Source of the DNA: an uncultured Prevotella sp.
GTDB taxonomy: Bacteria; Bacteroidota; Bacteroidia; Bacteroidales; Bacteroidaceae
NCBI GenBank assembly: GCA_946186945.1
Contig: CAMHPC010000001.1
Span: forward strand, 92,555 to 125,394
Length of the DNA stretch: 32,840 nucleotides
Direction of reading: 5' to 3'
In this document: one piece after another, positions 9,722 through 20,600 of the stretch
How the letters are laid out: the number at the start of each line of letters is the position of its first letter
How positions within the stretch are numbered: position 1 is the first letter of the stretch
Notes under the pieces: model-generated
What the model was told of the DNA's origin: nothing
The model's input: only the letters and a program-made list of their open reading frames with translations
Databases searched by the model: none
Position numbers and translations under genes: made by a program

Positions 9722-11952
9722 TTCAAAGTGAATTTAACGCGTTGTTTCAGATTGTCTGAGGCATTACCAACCAGAGCCTCGAAGTCGCCGGCCTCAGCCT
9801 TCCAACTCTTGCTCTGCTCGTCATAGAAACTCAGTGCACTGCTGTCTATGGTGAGACTTACCTGGCGGCTCTCGCCCGGCTGTAGCATCACCTTTTCAAA
9901 GGCCTTCAGTTCCTTGAAGGGGCGGTCTACCGACGCCTTCACATCGTGTATGTACAGTTGCACCACTTCGGCACCAGCACGCTTACCAGTGTTCTTCACT
10001 GTTGCGGTAAAGGTGATTTTGTCATTCTGTCCCATCACTTTCTTGTCGGCAGTGAGTCCGCTGATTTCAAAGGTGGTATAGCTCAGTCCGTGACCGAAGG
10101 CGTAGAGGGGACGGGTCTTGAAGTGTTCCACACCTCTATAGCCCACGTAGATGCCTTCCTTATACTCCTCGTCAATGATATCCTTGCTTGCACGCCATAC
10201 GCCGGGGAAGGCATTCAGGCGGTGGGCACCCACGTCCTGCAATGACACAGGCCAGGTGAAGGGCAGTTTGCCCGAGGGGTTCACGTCGCCGCTCAGCACG
10301 TCGGCGAGTGCCTCGCCTGCCTCGCTGCCTATGAACCAGCCCTGTACTATGGCTGCCACCTCCTTGTTCCATGGCATTGCCACGGGGTTGCCGGAGATGT
10401 TCACATACACCACGTTCTTGTTGGCTTTTGCCAGAGCCTTTATCAGGTCGTTCTGGGCGTAGGGCAGTCCGTACTCCTTACGGTCGTGACCCTCGCAGTC
10501 CTGATAGTCGCTCTTGTTCAGTCCACCGAAGATAACCACATAGTCGGCTTCACGTGCCTTGGCCACGGCATCATCGATGAGCTGTTTGGCTGTGCGGCTG
10601 TCGTTCAGGTCCTGACCGGTGGTCACACCGTTATAGTTGCCTGTCACGTCACCTACATAGCCGCGCTCATACTCTACATTGGCAAAGCGGGCACGCATGC
10701 CATTGAGGGGAGAGATTTCCTTCTGCACCTTGAGCGAAGAGGAACCGCCGCCTACGGTCATCATCTTTATGGCGTTCTCGCCAACGACGAGTATGTGGGC
10801 ATCAGAGCGCAGAGGCAGGATCTGACGCTCATTCTTCAGCACCACGATACCCTCTCCGGCGATGGTGCGGGCGGCATCGTAATGACTCTCGCTACACATG
10901 CTGCCATAGCCGCGCTGGCGGTTCATGGTGGTGCGGTAGTAGAGGCGAAGTATGCGGCGCACCTTTTCGTTCAGTTCCTTGTCGGTGTACTTGCCCTCCT
11001 CCAATGCCTTCTTGTAGGGATTGGCCAGATAGTAGTTCTCGTAGGCGTTGGTGGCACCCATCGTCAGACCGTCGGTCCAGGTGCCAAACTCCATGTCGAG
11101 ACCGTTCTTCACAGCCTGGTCGGTATCGTGCACACCGCCCCAGTCGCTCACTACCACACCGTCAAAGGCCCAGTCGCCCTTGAGTATCTGGTTGAGCATG
11201 ATGCTGTTGTGACAGTTGTGCTCGTTCTTGTACAGGTTGTACGCGCCCATGATGCCCCAGGTCTTGCCCTCCGTCACTGCGGCACGGAAGGCAGGCAGGT
11301 AGATCTCGTGCAGGGCACGGTCGCTGATTACCACGTTTACCTGATGGCGGTATTCCTCATCGTTGTTGAGTGCATAGTGTTTCACACAGGCTGCCACACC
11401 GTTCTCCTGCATGCCCTTGATGTAGGGCACCACCATGCGCGAGGCCAGATACGGGTCCTCACCCATGTATTCGAAGTTGCGTCCGCCCAGCGGGGTGCGC
11501 AGTATGTTCACGCCAGGACCCAGTATCATGTCCTTGCCGCGATACAGTGCCTCTTCGCCCAGGCTCTTGCCGTAGCGGTGAGCCAGTGAGGGGTTCCAGG
11601 TGGCTGTCAGACAGGTGAGGGCGGGGAAGGCCACACACGAGTCGTTGGTCTGGCCGGCCTGTTCCCATTCGTCCCACAGCACGTCGGGGCGCACACCGTG
11701 AGGACCATCGTCGGTCCAGAAGTCGGGAAAGCCCAGGCGGGGCACGCCTGCAGCTGAGAATTTCGACTGTGCATGTATCACACGCAGTTTCTCGTCGCGC
11801 GTCATGCGGCTGAGAGCATCCTCTATGCGCTGCTCCACAGGCATGCTCTCATCCAGATACACTGGAGTCTGAGCGTTGGTGCTGAGTGCTGTCATGAGCA
11901 GGCATGTGCTCAATAGTATCTTCCTAAGATGTTTCATAAGGGTATTTGTCAA
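9718..11952 (-). CDS. GH3 beta-glucosidase
   Basis: 744 aa; 'MTRDEKLRVIHAQ', 'GPGVNILRTPLGGRNFEYMGEDP', 'VKHYALNNDE', 'GVVVSDWGGVHD', FnIII-like C-terminus 'NTGKRAGAEVVQLYIHD'. Confidence 0.92.
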   Translation of the reverse strand: MTNTLMKHLRKILLSTCLLMTALSTNAQTPVYLDESMPVEQRIEDALSRMTRDEKLRVIHAQSKFSAAGVPRLGFPDFWTDDGPHGVRPDVLWDEWEQAGQTNDSCVAFPALTCLTATWNPSLAHRYGKSLGEEALYRGKDMILGPGVNILRTPLGGRNFEYMGEDPYLASRMVVPYIKGMQENGVAACVKHYALNNDEEYRHQVNVVISDRALHEIYLPAFRAAVTEGKTWGIMGAYNLYKNEHNCHNSIMLNQILKGDWAFDGVVVSDWGGVHDTDQAVKNGLDMEFGTWTDGLTMGATNAYENYYLANPYKKALEEGKYTDKELNEKVRRILRLYYRTTMNRQRGYGSMCSESHYDAARTIAGEGIVVLKNERQILPLRSDAHILVVGENAIKMMTVGGGSSSLKVQKEISPLNGMRARFANVEYERGYVGDVTGNYNGVTTGQDLNDSRTAKQLIDDAVAKAREADYVVIFGGLNKSDYQDCEGHDRKEYGLPYAQNDLIKALAKANKNVVYVNISGNPVAMPWNKEVAAIVQGWFIGSEAGEALADVLSGDVNPSGKLPFTWPVSLQDVGAHRLNAFPGVWRASKDIIDEEYKEGIYVGYRGVEHFKTRPLYAFGHGLSYTTFEISGLTADKKVMGQNDKITFTATVKNTGKRAGAEVVQLYIHDVKASVDRPFKELKAFEKVMLQPGESRQVSLTIDSSALSFYDEQSKSWKAEAGDFEALVGNASDNLKQRVKFTLK

Positions 11953-11968
11953 TTGGTTTCTTACTAAT

Positions 11969-13207
11969 TCATTTGTTCACCTTCAACCCCATGCTCTCTA
12001 TGTAAGCCTTCTGAGGTGTGCAGTTCTCATAGCGGCATAGGCGGATGAAGTCTTTGAGCAGGGCGCGGGCCTTCTGCATGTCGGGACGCTCCTTGCGGAT
12101 GTTCTCGTATGTGCTGCGGTCGGCCTCGGCAAAGGTTTCTACCAGTTCCCAGCCCTCGGGACGGGTGATGCCGTTGAAGCAGGAGTCGCTCATCTTCTTG
12201 TAGGGCCAGAAGGTGTAGCCGATGTTGTTGTCCTTCATCATCTTCACTATGTCGGCCTGCCACTCCATGGTGTTGTGTCCAGTCTCGCCCATGTACATAG
12301 GCAGTCCGGTGCGGTCTCTGAACTCAATGATGTTCTTAAACGCCTCGGCATGCGGCGAGCCACCGTAGCGGTGACAAGTGTACATTATCTTGTCGTCAAA
12401 CTTCCAGTCAGTGAAGGATTCGAAGTTGCCGTTCCACTGCGAACCGCCCAGCAGTATGATGTGGTTGCGGTCTACCTCACGTATGGCGGCTGTCGCACGC
12501 TTGTACAGGGGTTCCAGTAGCTTGTTTATCTCCTCCTTGTTGTCGAAGTAATGTGCTATAGGCTCGTTCATCAGTTCGTAGCCCAGTATCACGGGCTCGT
12601 CCTTATAGCGTTCGGCAATGTGCTTCCAGATGTCGCAGAAGAGTTGCTGACTGGTCTCGCTCTCAAACAGCCAGGGGTATCCGAAACTGTTGTCTATGTT
12701 GTCGCCTGTCTGTCCGCCTGGGCAGTCGTGCATGTCGAGTATCAGGAACAGACCGTACTTGCGGCACCATTTCACCACGTCGTCCACACGCTGGAAACCG
12801 TCCTGCGCCGAAGAGAGTCCCATGTAGTCCTCGTCGGTGAACGACTTGTAGTTGAACGGCAGGCGGATGGTGTTGGAACCTGTTGAGGCTATGAACTGTA
12901 TGTCTGCCTCGGTGATGTAGTTGTCCTTGAACTCACGCCAGAACAGTGCCGCATCATCCGGACCCACCATCTCGCTCAGCATCTGGTCTATCATCCAGTA
13001 GCTGTTGCAGCGTTTGAAGCCAAACATATATCCCTCCGGGTTGAGCCAGTTGCCCAGGTTGGTGCCGAGGATGAACAGGCGTTCGCCGTTGGGCTGCACC
13101 AGGTGGGTGCCGTCTATGCTTACAAACTTGCTCTTGGATTTGCCGGCACTCACGGGCAGTGCCATGAGCATTGCCATAAGTATTATGGCGAGTGTGTGTC
13201 TTCTCAT
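11969..13207 (-). CDS. GH5 family glycoside hydrolase (predicted glucanase)
   Basis: 412 aa; signal peptide; 'GTNLGNWLNPEGYMF', 'NTIRLPFNY', 'LILDMHDCPGGQ', 'ILGYELMNEPIAH' (acid/base), 'MYMGETGHN' (nucleophile). Confidence 0.88.
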   Translation of the reverse strand: MRRHTLAIILMAMLMALPVSAGKSKSKFVSIDGTHLVQPNGERLFILGTNLGNWLNPEGYMFGFKRCNSYWMIDQMLSEMVGPDDAALFWREFKDNYITEADIQFIASTGSNTIRLPFNYKSFTDEDYMGLSSAQDGFQRVDDVVKWCRKYGLFLILDMHDCPGGQTGDNIDNSFGYPWLFESETSQQLFCDIWKHIAERYKDEPVILGYELMNEPIAHYFDNKEEINKLLEPLYKRATAAIREVDRNHIILLGGSQWNGNFESFTDWKFDDKIMYTCHRYGGSPHAEAFKNIIEFRDRTGLPMYMGETGHNTMEWQADIVKMMKDNNIGYTFWPYKKMSDSCFNGITRPEGWELVETFAEADRSTYENIRKERPDMQKARALLKDFIRLCRYENCTPQKAYIESMGLKVNK

Positions 13208-13211
13208 GGCA

Positions 13212-14579
13212 TCAGTCTTTTTGGAATACGCGTATATAGTCCACTTCCATGGTCAATGGCAGTGCATTCTCGTCCACTCCGTTCATGCCGCCCCACGAGC
13301 CGCCCCAGGCCAGATTGATGATGGGGTAGAAGGCGTAGTGGAAGGGCCACTGGTTATGACCTGAGCCCATGGCTTTCTTGGTTACTGCCAACTGCACCTT
13401 GCCGTCTACGTATGTGGTGATGGCATCCGCGGTCCACTCCAGTGCGTAGGTGTGGTATGCCCCCTCGGCATCGGCTATGGTCATAGCGTGGGTTTTCTGT
13501 GTACCCTTGGTGTGGTTGTAGTCCTGGGTGTGTACCGACGATGACACTTCGTTGGGCACGCAGCCCACCTCTTCCATGATGTCTATCTCGCCGCACATGG
13601 GCCATGGGTTGGTGTTCCAGTCGTTGCCCACTGGCATCATCCAGAAAGCGGGCCAGGTGCCCTTGCCAGCAGGCAGTTTCATGCGTGCCTCGAAGTAGCC
13701 ATACTCCCAGCCGCTGCCCACATGGGCGTACACACGACCGGAGTACACCTTGCCGTCCTTGCCCTTGAAGCAGTTGATGTTCAGGTGGCCGTCCACCAGT
13801 TCGGTGATGTTCTTGCCGTCTATGGCACCCTTGCGGTAGTTCTGCAGTTCGTTGTTCACCCAGCCAGAGTTCTGCACCTCGTGGGTCCAGTCGCTGCTGT
13901 TGAGTTGTGTGCCTTCGTCAAATTCGTCGTGCCACACCAAGTGGTAGCCCTCGGGGGTGTTTATGGTGCGGTCCTCGGCACTCGACTGTGTCACGGTCAC
14001 CTCTGCCGCGCTGTTGCCATCGCTCACTACCACGCTACCTGTACGGTTGCTCATGGCATCGTTCTGTGCTGCGGTGATGGTGAGGGTATTGCCGCTCTTG
14101 GCAGTGGTTATCCAACTCTCGCTGGCTGTGGCGGTCCAGTCGTTACCATCCACGGTCACGGTTTTTGAGCCACCCACCGAGGGCATGTATATCTTGTCGG
14201 TAGACACCTGCAGGGGTGCTGCCTGTGTCACTGTCACGTTCTCTCTTGCGGTGCCGCACTTCACGGTCACGGTGCCGTTGCGGCTGCTTGTGCTGGTGTT
14301 CTTCTTCACCGTCACGGTCACGGTGCCCTGGGTAGAGGCTGAGCCGCTGGAGGTGATGCTTATCCATTCGCTATTGTTGGCAAAAGCGGTCCATTCGCCA
14401 GAGGTCTGCACGTTCACTGTGAAGGTGCCGCCGGCAGAGGAGGCGCTGATGCTGGTGGGGTTGAGGGTCACGCTCCCTTTCTTGTCGGGGGGGTTGCTGT
14501 CGCCGCCGTCATCGTCGCTGCCACAGGCACTCAGGGTTAGTGCAGCAAACAGCAGGGGTAGAAACAGGAATTTCTTCAT
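13212..14579 (-). CDS. BACON-domain GH16 endo-beta-glucanase lipoprotein
   Basis: 455 aa; lipobox 'LTLSACGSDDDGG'; two BACON-like domains ending 'ENVTVTQAAP' and 'AEVTVTQSSA'; GH16 'WPMCGEIDIMEEVG' and 'MEVDYIRVFQKD'. Confidence 0.92.
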   Translation of the reverse strand: MKKFLFLPLLFAALTLSACGSDDDGGDSNPPDKKGSVTLNPTSISASSAGGTFTVNVQTSGEWTAFANNSEWISITSSGSASTQGTVTVTVKKNTSTSSRNGTVTVKCGTARENVTVTQAAPLQVSTDKIYMPSVGGSKTVTVDGNDWTATASESWITTAKSGNTLTITAAQNDAMSNRTGSVVVSDGNSAAEVTVTQSSAEDRTINTPEGYHLVWHDEFDEGTQLNSSDWTHEVQNSGWVNNELQNYRKGAIDGKNITELVDGHLNINCFKGKDGKVYSGRVYAHVGSGWEYGYFEARMKLPAGKGTWPAFWMMPVGNDWNTNPWPMCGEIDIMEEVGCVPNEVSSSVHTQDYNHTKGTQKTHAMTIADAEGAYHTYALEWTADAITTYVDGKVQLAVTKKAMGSGHNQWPFHYAFYPIINLAWGGSWGGMNGVDENALPLTMEVDYIRVFQKD

Positions 14580-14623
14580 TATGTCTGAAAACTAAGGTAT
14601 TACTAATAAGTGTATTGAAGTGA

Positions 14624-14667
14624 AAAGAAAAAAGAGCCCCCTCCTCCAGAGGGAAGAGCGGGGCTCT
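14624..14667 (-). terminator. Intrinsic terminator/attenuator after the susCD-SGBP genes
   Basis: Arms agagcccc (14633-14640) / ggggctct (14660-14667) with a smaller inner stem; on the minus strand followed directly by a T-rich tract (GGGGCTCTTTTTTCTTTTCAC). Confidence 0.7.
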
Positions 14668-14685
14668 GTATAAGAGTTACTATAA

Positions 14686-16089
14686 TCAGTGTTTGATGAC
14701 AGTCACGTTCTTGATGGTTATCACGGTACCTTCCTCAGCACCAGCGAAGTCGAACACGAACTTCATGTTGGGAGCATCCTCACCCTTGCTCAGGCTCACA
14801 CCTTCGTAGCGTACTACGTAATTGCCAGCCTTGATGGGTATGCGGTCAGCGAAGAAGAAGTTCTCGTCGTTGTCGCTCTGTGTGAACTTGAAGGTAGCAC
14901 CGGGCAGGTTCTTTGTGGTGGTCACCTCGCAAGAGAAGTCTATCACGTCGTTGCCGCTGAAGGGGAGTGTTATATCCTTGTTTAATTCCCATTTGTACTG
15001 TGCGTGCCACTGCTCGTTCATTGTGGTAGCAGGAATAGTAATCTGGTGGCTGCTACCCTCGTGTACACTCTTCAGGTCTTCAGGCTTTACACCCATGTCA
15101 CCCCAGCCGGCATCGCCGAACCAGCAACCCTCGGTGAAGGCCTGTGCCTGGTCTATCTGCTTCCATACGTTGTTTGCATCATCGTAGTTGAATGGAATAG
15201 CCAGTTCCTCGGGAGCTTCAATCTCGTTCAGGTCGTGACGTATCAGACACAAGTTCTCAATGATTACTTCGGTCTCAGCCTCACCGCCGCCGAAGTCGAA
15301 CACTATCTTCAGGTTGTCGGTGTCTATACCACTCAGTTCGCTGGCATAGAAGCATACGGGTTCGTTGGCCTCAGTAACTTTGAAGTCCTTGTCAAGCAGG
15401 ATGATGTTGTCTTCGTCTTCCTGAGCGCATAGCTTTATCTTGAAGCCATTGTGCTTTTTGCTCATGGTCACGATTGCAGAGAAATCGTACTCGTATTCAG
15501 AAGAGGTCTGTATGCCGGTGTTTTCGCATTTCAGCTGTCCCTGCCAGCGCTGTGAACCCATACCTTTGGGCAAAGTAATCTTTATCTCGCCGCCATTCAC
15601 TGAAGGAACTGGTTGTGGGTCGAGTTTGCCCCAACCTTCATCGGCAAACCATGTGTCATTGTTGTTGAGAGGAGCACCGTTGAGCAGGTTGTTGGGATTG
15701 TTGCCATCGGGGTCGAAACCGCTGAAGCCGTTCATCTTGGTCTTCTCGATGGTGATGGGGAAGTCGATGGCACCGTCGCTGATACCGTTGCGGTTTTTCA
15801 CCTTGGCCTGTATCTGGTGCTCACCCTTCTTGCGCCAGTAGCGTGTGAACTGGGTCTGTCCGGAATAGGTCTCGCCGTCTACTATCCATACGGGAGTCAC
15901 ACCGGGAGCCTCCTTGAAAGTCATGATAGCGGTATTGGTAGACTGGTCTACTGTCACGCTGAAGTTATCGGCATAGTCGGTGATAGAGGGGAGGTTGCCG
16001 TTGGCACCATCGTAACTATCGGGCGAGCAAGCCGTCATGGTCAGTCCTGCGAAGAGGACGCCAGCCATATATTTAAATACGTTTTTCAT
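14686..16089 (-). CDS. Surface glycan-binding lipoprotein (SGBP-B/SusE-position), PKD-like N-terminus plus two CBM4/16-like repeats
   Basis: 467 aa; lipobox 'LTMTACSPD'; duplicated module ('WFADEGWG...QRWQGQLKCE...LKIVFDFGGGEAETEVIIENLCLIRHD' versus 'WFGDAGWG...EQWHAQYKWE...MKFVFDFAGAEEGTVITIKNVTVIKH'); sits directly after SusD. Confidence 0.82.
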   Translation of the reverse strand: MKNVFKYMAGVLFAGLTMTACSPDSYDGANGNLPSITDYADNFSVTVDQSTNTAIMTFKEAPGVTPVWIVDGETYSGQTQFTRYWRKKGEHQIQAKVKNRNGISDGAIDFPITIEKTKMNGFSGFDPDGNNPNNLLNGAPLNNNDTWFADEGWGKLDPQPVPSVNGGEIKITLPKGMGSQRWQGQLKCENTGIQTSSEYEYDFSAIVTMSKKHNGFKIKLCAQEDEDNIILLDKDFKVTEANEPVCFYASELSGIDTDNLKIVFDFGGGEAETEVIIENLCLIRHDLNEIEAPEELAIPFNYDDANNVWKQIDQAQAFTEGCWFGDAGWGDMGVKPEDLKSVHEGSSHQITIPATTMNEQWHAQYKWELNKDITLPFSGNDVIDFSCEVTTTKNLPGATFKFTQSDNDENFFFADRIPIKAGNYVVRYEGVSLSKGEDAPNMKFVFDFAGAEEGTVITIKNVTVIKH

Positions 16090-16110
16090 ATCGCTTGTGT
16101 CTATGTGTGT

Positions 16111-17649
16111 TTATTTGTAATCGTTCTGCTTCAGGGCGGGGTCAGAGTTGAGCTCAGCCTGTGCGATAGGAATATACTTCTTCTTCTCACTCCAAGTGTT
16201 GGTACGGTAGTCGGGGAATTCGGGATCGGGCTTGAGTACTGAGGGAGCCATACCTGTGCGCACGAGGTCCCAGTAGCGCTTGCCTTCACCAACAAACTCC
16301 AGGTGACGCTCCTCTATCACATCAGCCTTGGTCACGGAAGCAACGGTAGAGATACCTGCACGTGCGCGCACCATGTTCACATACTGAGCAGCCTCGCCGG
16401 CGCTACCATTGGTCTCGAGAATGAGCTCTGCTGCGTTGAGCAGGGTCTCAGCATAGCGATAGTAACGGTAGTTGTTGTTGTAGTTCAGGTTGTTGTCGAA
16501 GCTTGCTGCGGCATTGTTCTTTGAGTAGGGACGGTATTTGCCCAGCCACAGGTGGGTGTCCTCGTAGCGTTCAGTGTACTCCACACCACGCACGTCCCAG
16601 ATGGTTGCATCGCGACGCAGGTCATTTTCAGCGTACATGTCGTAGGTCTTCTGTTTCACAGGCAGGAAGCCCCAGCCGTCTGCACCGGCATCCCAGCCAT
16701 CACCACCAGGCCATGAGTTAGGTGAAATCAGTGTGGGCAGCACGGTACCACCTACAGCCAAAGGACTGTTCCAACCGCGCTCGTTACCTCCTGACTCGTA
16801 GTTGATTTCCCAGATGCTCTCTGAGGTCCACTCACCCTCGGTCTCCCAGATATTGGCGAAACTCGGGTTCAGCTGGTACTGGCTGTCGTTGATGATAGCC
16901 TTCATGTATTCCAGAGCTTTCGGATAGCGAGCCTTGTCGTTTTGGTACATCACCATCTCGGCATACATCATGTAGCAGAAAGCCTGTGAAGCACGACCGG
17001 CATCAGTGTAGGCCCAGCGCATGGGCAGTACCTTAGAGTTGATTACCTCTTCCAGTTCCACTATCAGTTGGTCGTACACCTCGTCGGCAGATAACTGGGG
17101 AGCGGTGTAGTTGGTAGCGGCAGTCAGGTTCTCCAGATAGAAGGGGATGTTTCCGAAGTAGTGCCACAGCATATTGAAGTAGAACACGCGCATGGCACGG
17201 CCCTGCATCTCATAGTTCTTCTTGGCAGCATCGGTCACCGACTCGTCGGCCCAGTCCAGGTATCTCATCAGGTCGTTGCAACGCTTGATACCGGAGTAGC
17301 ACACAGTCCACAGACTGCTCAGTGTGTTGTTCTCGTCAGCCTCGTAGTTGGACAGCAGGTGCCAGTTGTGCATATCGTCACGGTTTGAACCGCCCACCCA
17401 GAAGTCATCACCCATGATTTCTGAGTCGATGTTGAGTGCGTTGTACTGTCCCAGTCCCCAGTCAGGCCAGTGGATGGGGTCGTAGGCAGCGATGAGAGCC
17501 TCTTGCAGGTGCTCATCAGTCTTGTAATAGTCCTCCAGGTCATCACCATTGGGATTGGTCACCTCCAGGAAGTCGTCGCTGCAAGAAGTGGTGCTGAACA
17601 CCATGCCGGCAGTGAGCAAGCCTATTGCGAATATCTTTAAAGTTTTCAT
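16111..17649 (-). CDS. susD: SusD/RagB family outer-membrane lipoprotein (start corrected to the Met at 17649)
   Basis: MKTLKIFAIGLLTAGMVFSTTSCSDDFLEVTNPNG...; lipobox TTSC; 'YRYAETLLNAAELILETNG...AAQYVNMVRARAG', 'FVGEGKRYWDLVRTG'. The ORF-track start at 17718 adds 23 aa without signal character and overlaps susC. Confidence 0.93.
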   Translation of the reverse strand: MKTLKIFAIGLLTAGMVFSTTSCSDDFLEVTNPNGDDLEDYYKTDEHLQEALIAAYDPIHWPDWGLGQYNALNIDSEIMGDDFWVGGSNRDDMHNWHLLSNYEADENNTLSSLWTVCYSGIKRCNDLMRYLDWADESVTDAAKKNYEMQGRAMRVFYFNMLWHYFGNIPFYLENLTAATNYTAPQLSADEVYDQLIVELEEVINSKVLPMRWAYTDAGRASQAFCYMMYAEMVMYQNDKARYPKALEYMKAIINDSQYQLNPSFANIWETEGEWTSESIWEINYESGGNERGWNSPLAVGGTVLPTLISPNSWPGGDGWDAGADGWGFLPVKQKTYDMYAENDLRRDATIWDVRGVEYTERYEDTHLWLGKYRPYSKNNAAASFDNNLNYNNNYRYYRYAETLLNAAELILETNGSAGEAAQYVNMVRARAGISTVASVTKADVIEERHLEFVGEGKRYWDLVRTGMAPSVLKPDPEFPDYRTNTWSEKKKYIPIAQAELNSDPALKQNDYK

Positions 17650-17687
17650 ATATGTCTTCTTTTTTATTTGAAAGGTTTCAGTCTGGA

Positions 17688-20600
17688 TTAAAATGACAGG
17701 TTCAGTCCTACGTACCATGTGCGAGCCTGGGGATAGATACCGCGGTCGATACCCAGTGAGGTGCCGCTTGAAGAGATTTCGGGATCGAAACCATGATACT
17801 TGGTCCAGGTGATCAGGTTCTCAGCCATCACATAGAAGCGCAGACGGTCGATACCAATCTTCTGGGTGAAGGTCTGAGGCAGGGTGTAACCCAGTGATAT
17901 GTTCTTCAGACGCAGATAAGAAGCATCGTGTATGTACAGGTCGCTCATCTGCCAGTTGGTGGTGTTGCCACTCATCAGGATAGGATACTTGTTGGAGGTG
18001 CCGGGACCAGTCCAGCGACCGAGCATCCACTCGGGGAAGTTGGCTGAGAAGATATCCTGACGATAGGTAGCGTCGAACACATCAGCACCTGCCACACCCT
18101 GGAAGAAGGCACGGAAGTCGATGCCACGCCATTCTGCGTTGATATCCAGACCGAAGGTCCAACTGGGAGTACCGTTACCGATGTTGGTGCGGTCGTCGGG
18201 AGTAATCTGTCCGTCGCCGTTCACATCTACGAAGCGTGTGAAACCAGGCTGTGCATCGGGCTGTATCAGACCACCGTCGGCATTCTGGTATGCGTTCACC
18301 TCATCCCATGTCTGGAAGATACCGTTGGTCTTGTAACCATAGAAGTAGGGGAAGGGTTGGCCGTTCTCACCACGGGTGCCACCACCGTCGATACCGTGCA
18401 CGCCATCCAGGTCTATGTAACCGGTGTCGTTACCCAGGTTCTTCAGGGTGTTCTTCAGGTAAGAGGCATTACCTTTCACAGCGAAGCGAGCGTCAGCCAC
18501 GTTGAACTTGTAACCGATTTCAAACTCCCAACCTTTGTTCTCCATGTCACCCACGTTGGCAAGAGGCTTGTTCTCACCTACGTATGAGGGGATGGGGCTG
18601 GTGATGATCATACCGTTGGTCTTCTTGATGAAGTAGTCTACGGTGAAGGTCAGACGGTTGTCGAAGAAACCGAAGTCGAGACCTATGTCAGTCTGCTCAC
18701 TCTCCTCCCATTTCAGGTCGGGGTTGGCAGTGGTAGAAGCCTTTGAACCAGAGTATTTCACTGCGGGATTACCAAAGAGTACGTTGCTGCCCATGGCACT
18801 GGCTACGGTATAGGCGAAGTCGCCTATGTTATCGTTACCGTTCTTACCCCAACTGGCGCGCAGTTTCATGTTGGTGAGCCAGTTGCGGGTCTGCTCCATG
18901 AATTTCTCATTGTGGATGTTCCAACCGATAGATGCTGAGGGGAAGGTACCATACTTGTTGTTAGGACCGAAGCGGCTGGAACCGTCACGACGGATAGTGG
19001 CCTGCACCATGTAGCGCTCGTCGTAGTTGTAACTCACACGACCGAAGAGAGAAGACACGCGGTGCTCTACGTTGGGACCACCGTAACCGTTGAACTCAGC
19101 ATAGGGAGTGCCATCCAGTTTACCGTTTTCGTCCACCTTATATATGACATTGGCATTGGTATAACTCATGTAGGGCTTGTCCAGATTCACCAGGTTCCAA
19201 CGGCTGGCACCCACATAGTCGCTCTTGTTCTTCATAGCACTCTGACCCAGCACCACAGCGATGTTGTGCTTGCCTATCTGCTTGTCCCATGTCAGGGTGT
19301 TCTCCACCTGCCATACGGTGCCTTTGTTGGACTGGCTCCAGGCAGAGGTGTGGTTGCGGAAGTTGTTACCAGAGAGGTAGTAGAGAGTCTTGTCGCTACC
19401 GTCGTTGCCCCAGAAACTCATGTCCACACTGTAGGTGAAGTGATATTTGATGTTGTCCCAAATCTGCAGGTCGAACGAGAACTTAGGCACAAACTTGTGC
19501 GACCAGTTCTGGTCTACGGGCAGTGCGAGCATAGCCAGCGGGTTGTTGATCTCCTGATACGAGCCGCCGTAGCCGGGGATGGTATAGAGGTTGCCATTGG
19601 CATCGCGCAGCAGTTGATAGCCCTGAGCATCCTCGTAGGCAGCGATCATGCCACGACCTACTGTGCTCTCGGGGTCAACTGTCGGGGTGAGGGTGGGAGC
19701 CAGATACAGGGCAGAACCCAGGATTGAACCCCACTCAGAGTTGGTAGTGATACCGCGGCTCTTCACGCGGGTGTATGCAAGGTTCACGGTCAGGTCCAGT
19801 TTGTTCAGGAAACTGCGGTCCTGTGTGGCATCCAGCAGATTGTAGTTGGTATTGCTGCGCAGTGACAGACGCTCGTAGTTTGACACGCCCTTGTTACCAC
19901 CGATGATACCGTCCTGGGTGTAGTAACCCATAGAGAGGAAGTAGTTGATCTTCTCTGTAGCACCAGAGGCAGACACCTCGTGGTTCATCACAGGAGCATT
20001 GTCGTTGAACACCAGACTCTGCCAGTCGGTACCGAATCCCTTGATGAGGTTGCCGTTGGTATCCACCATATTATAAGGATCGGCAAAGATGGGAGCAGCA
20101 CCGCCGTTCACAGCACGCTCGTTCTGCAGTATAGCATAGTCGGTGGCACTGGTCACGTCGCGCTTGCGCCATGCACTCTGCCATCCGTAAGAGAAGTTGT
20201 AGTTCAGAGAGGTCTTGCCCAACTTACCCTTCTTGGTGGTCACAAGTACCACACCATTGGCAGCACGAGCACCGTAGATGGCAGCCGAGGCAGCATCCTT
20301 CAGCACTTCGATACTCTCAATGTCGCTGGGGTTAACAAAGTCGAGACCGCCGGAGATAGGCATACCGTCGACGATGTAGAGAGGGTCGTTGCCGCTGTTC
20401 ACAGAACTGGTACCACGCACACGCACACGGGGAGCCTCACCGGGCTGACCGGATGCTGAGGTCACCTGCACACCGGCAGCCAGACCCTTCAGAGCGTTAT
20501 CCATACGAACGGGGGTCTTGCCCTCCAGGTCCTGAGCACTGACCTTGGCAATGGCAGCAGTCACCACGCTCTTCTTCTGAACACCGTAACCTACTACCAC

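Noticed and set aside
10486-11589. 367-aa plus-strand ORF antisense to a GH3 gene
   Set aside because: Antisense shadow ORF with no recognisable motif; the GH3 on the minus strand is unambiguous.
7463-11952. Tandem GH3 genes as a recent duplication
   Set aside because: The two proteins differ substantially in catalytic-region and C-terminal sequence, so they look like distinct subfamilies rather than recent copies.
17650-17718. Upstream start of the SusD ORF in the track
   Set aside because: Extension overlaps susC and hides the lipoprotein signal peptide; Met at 17649 is better.
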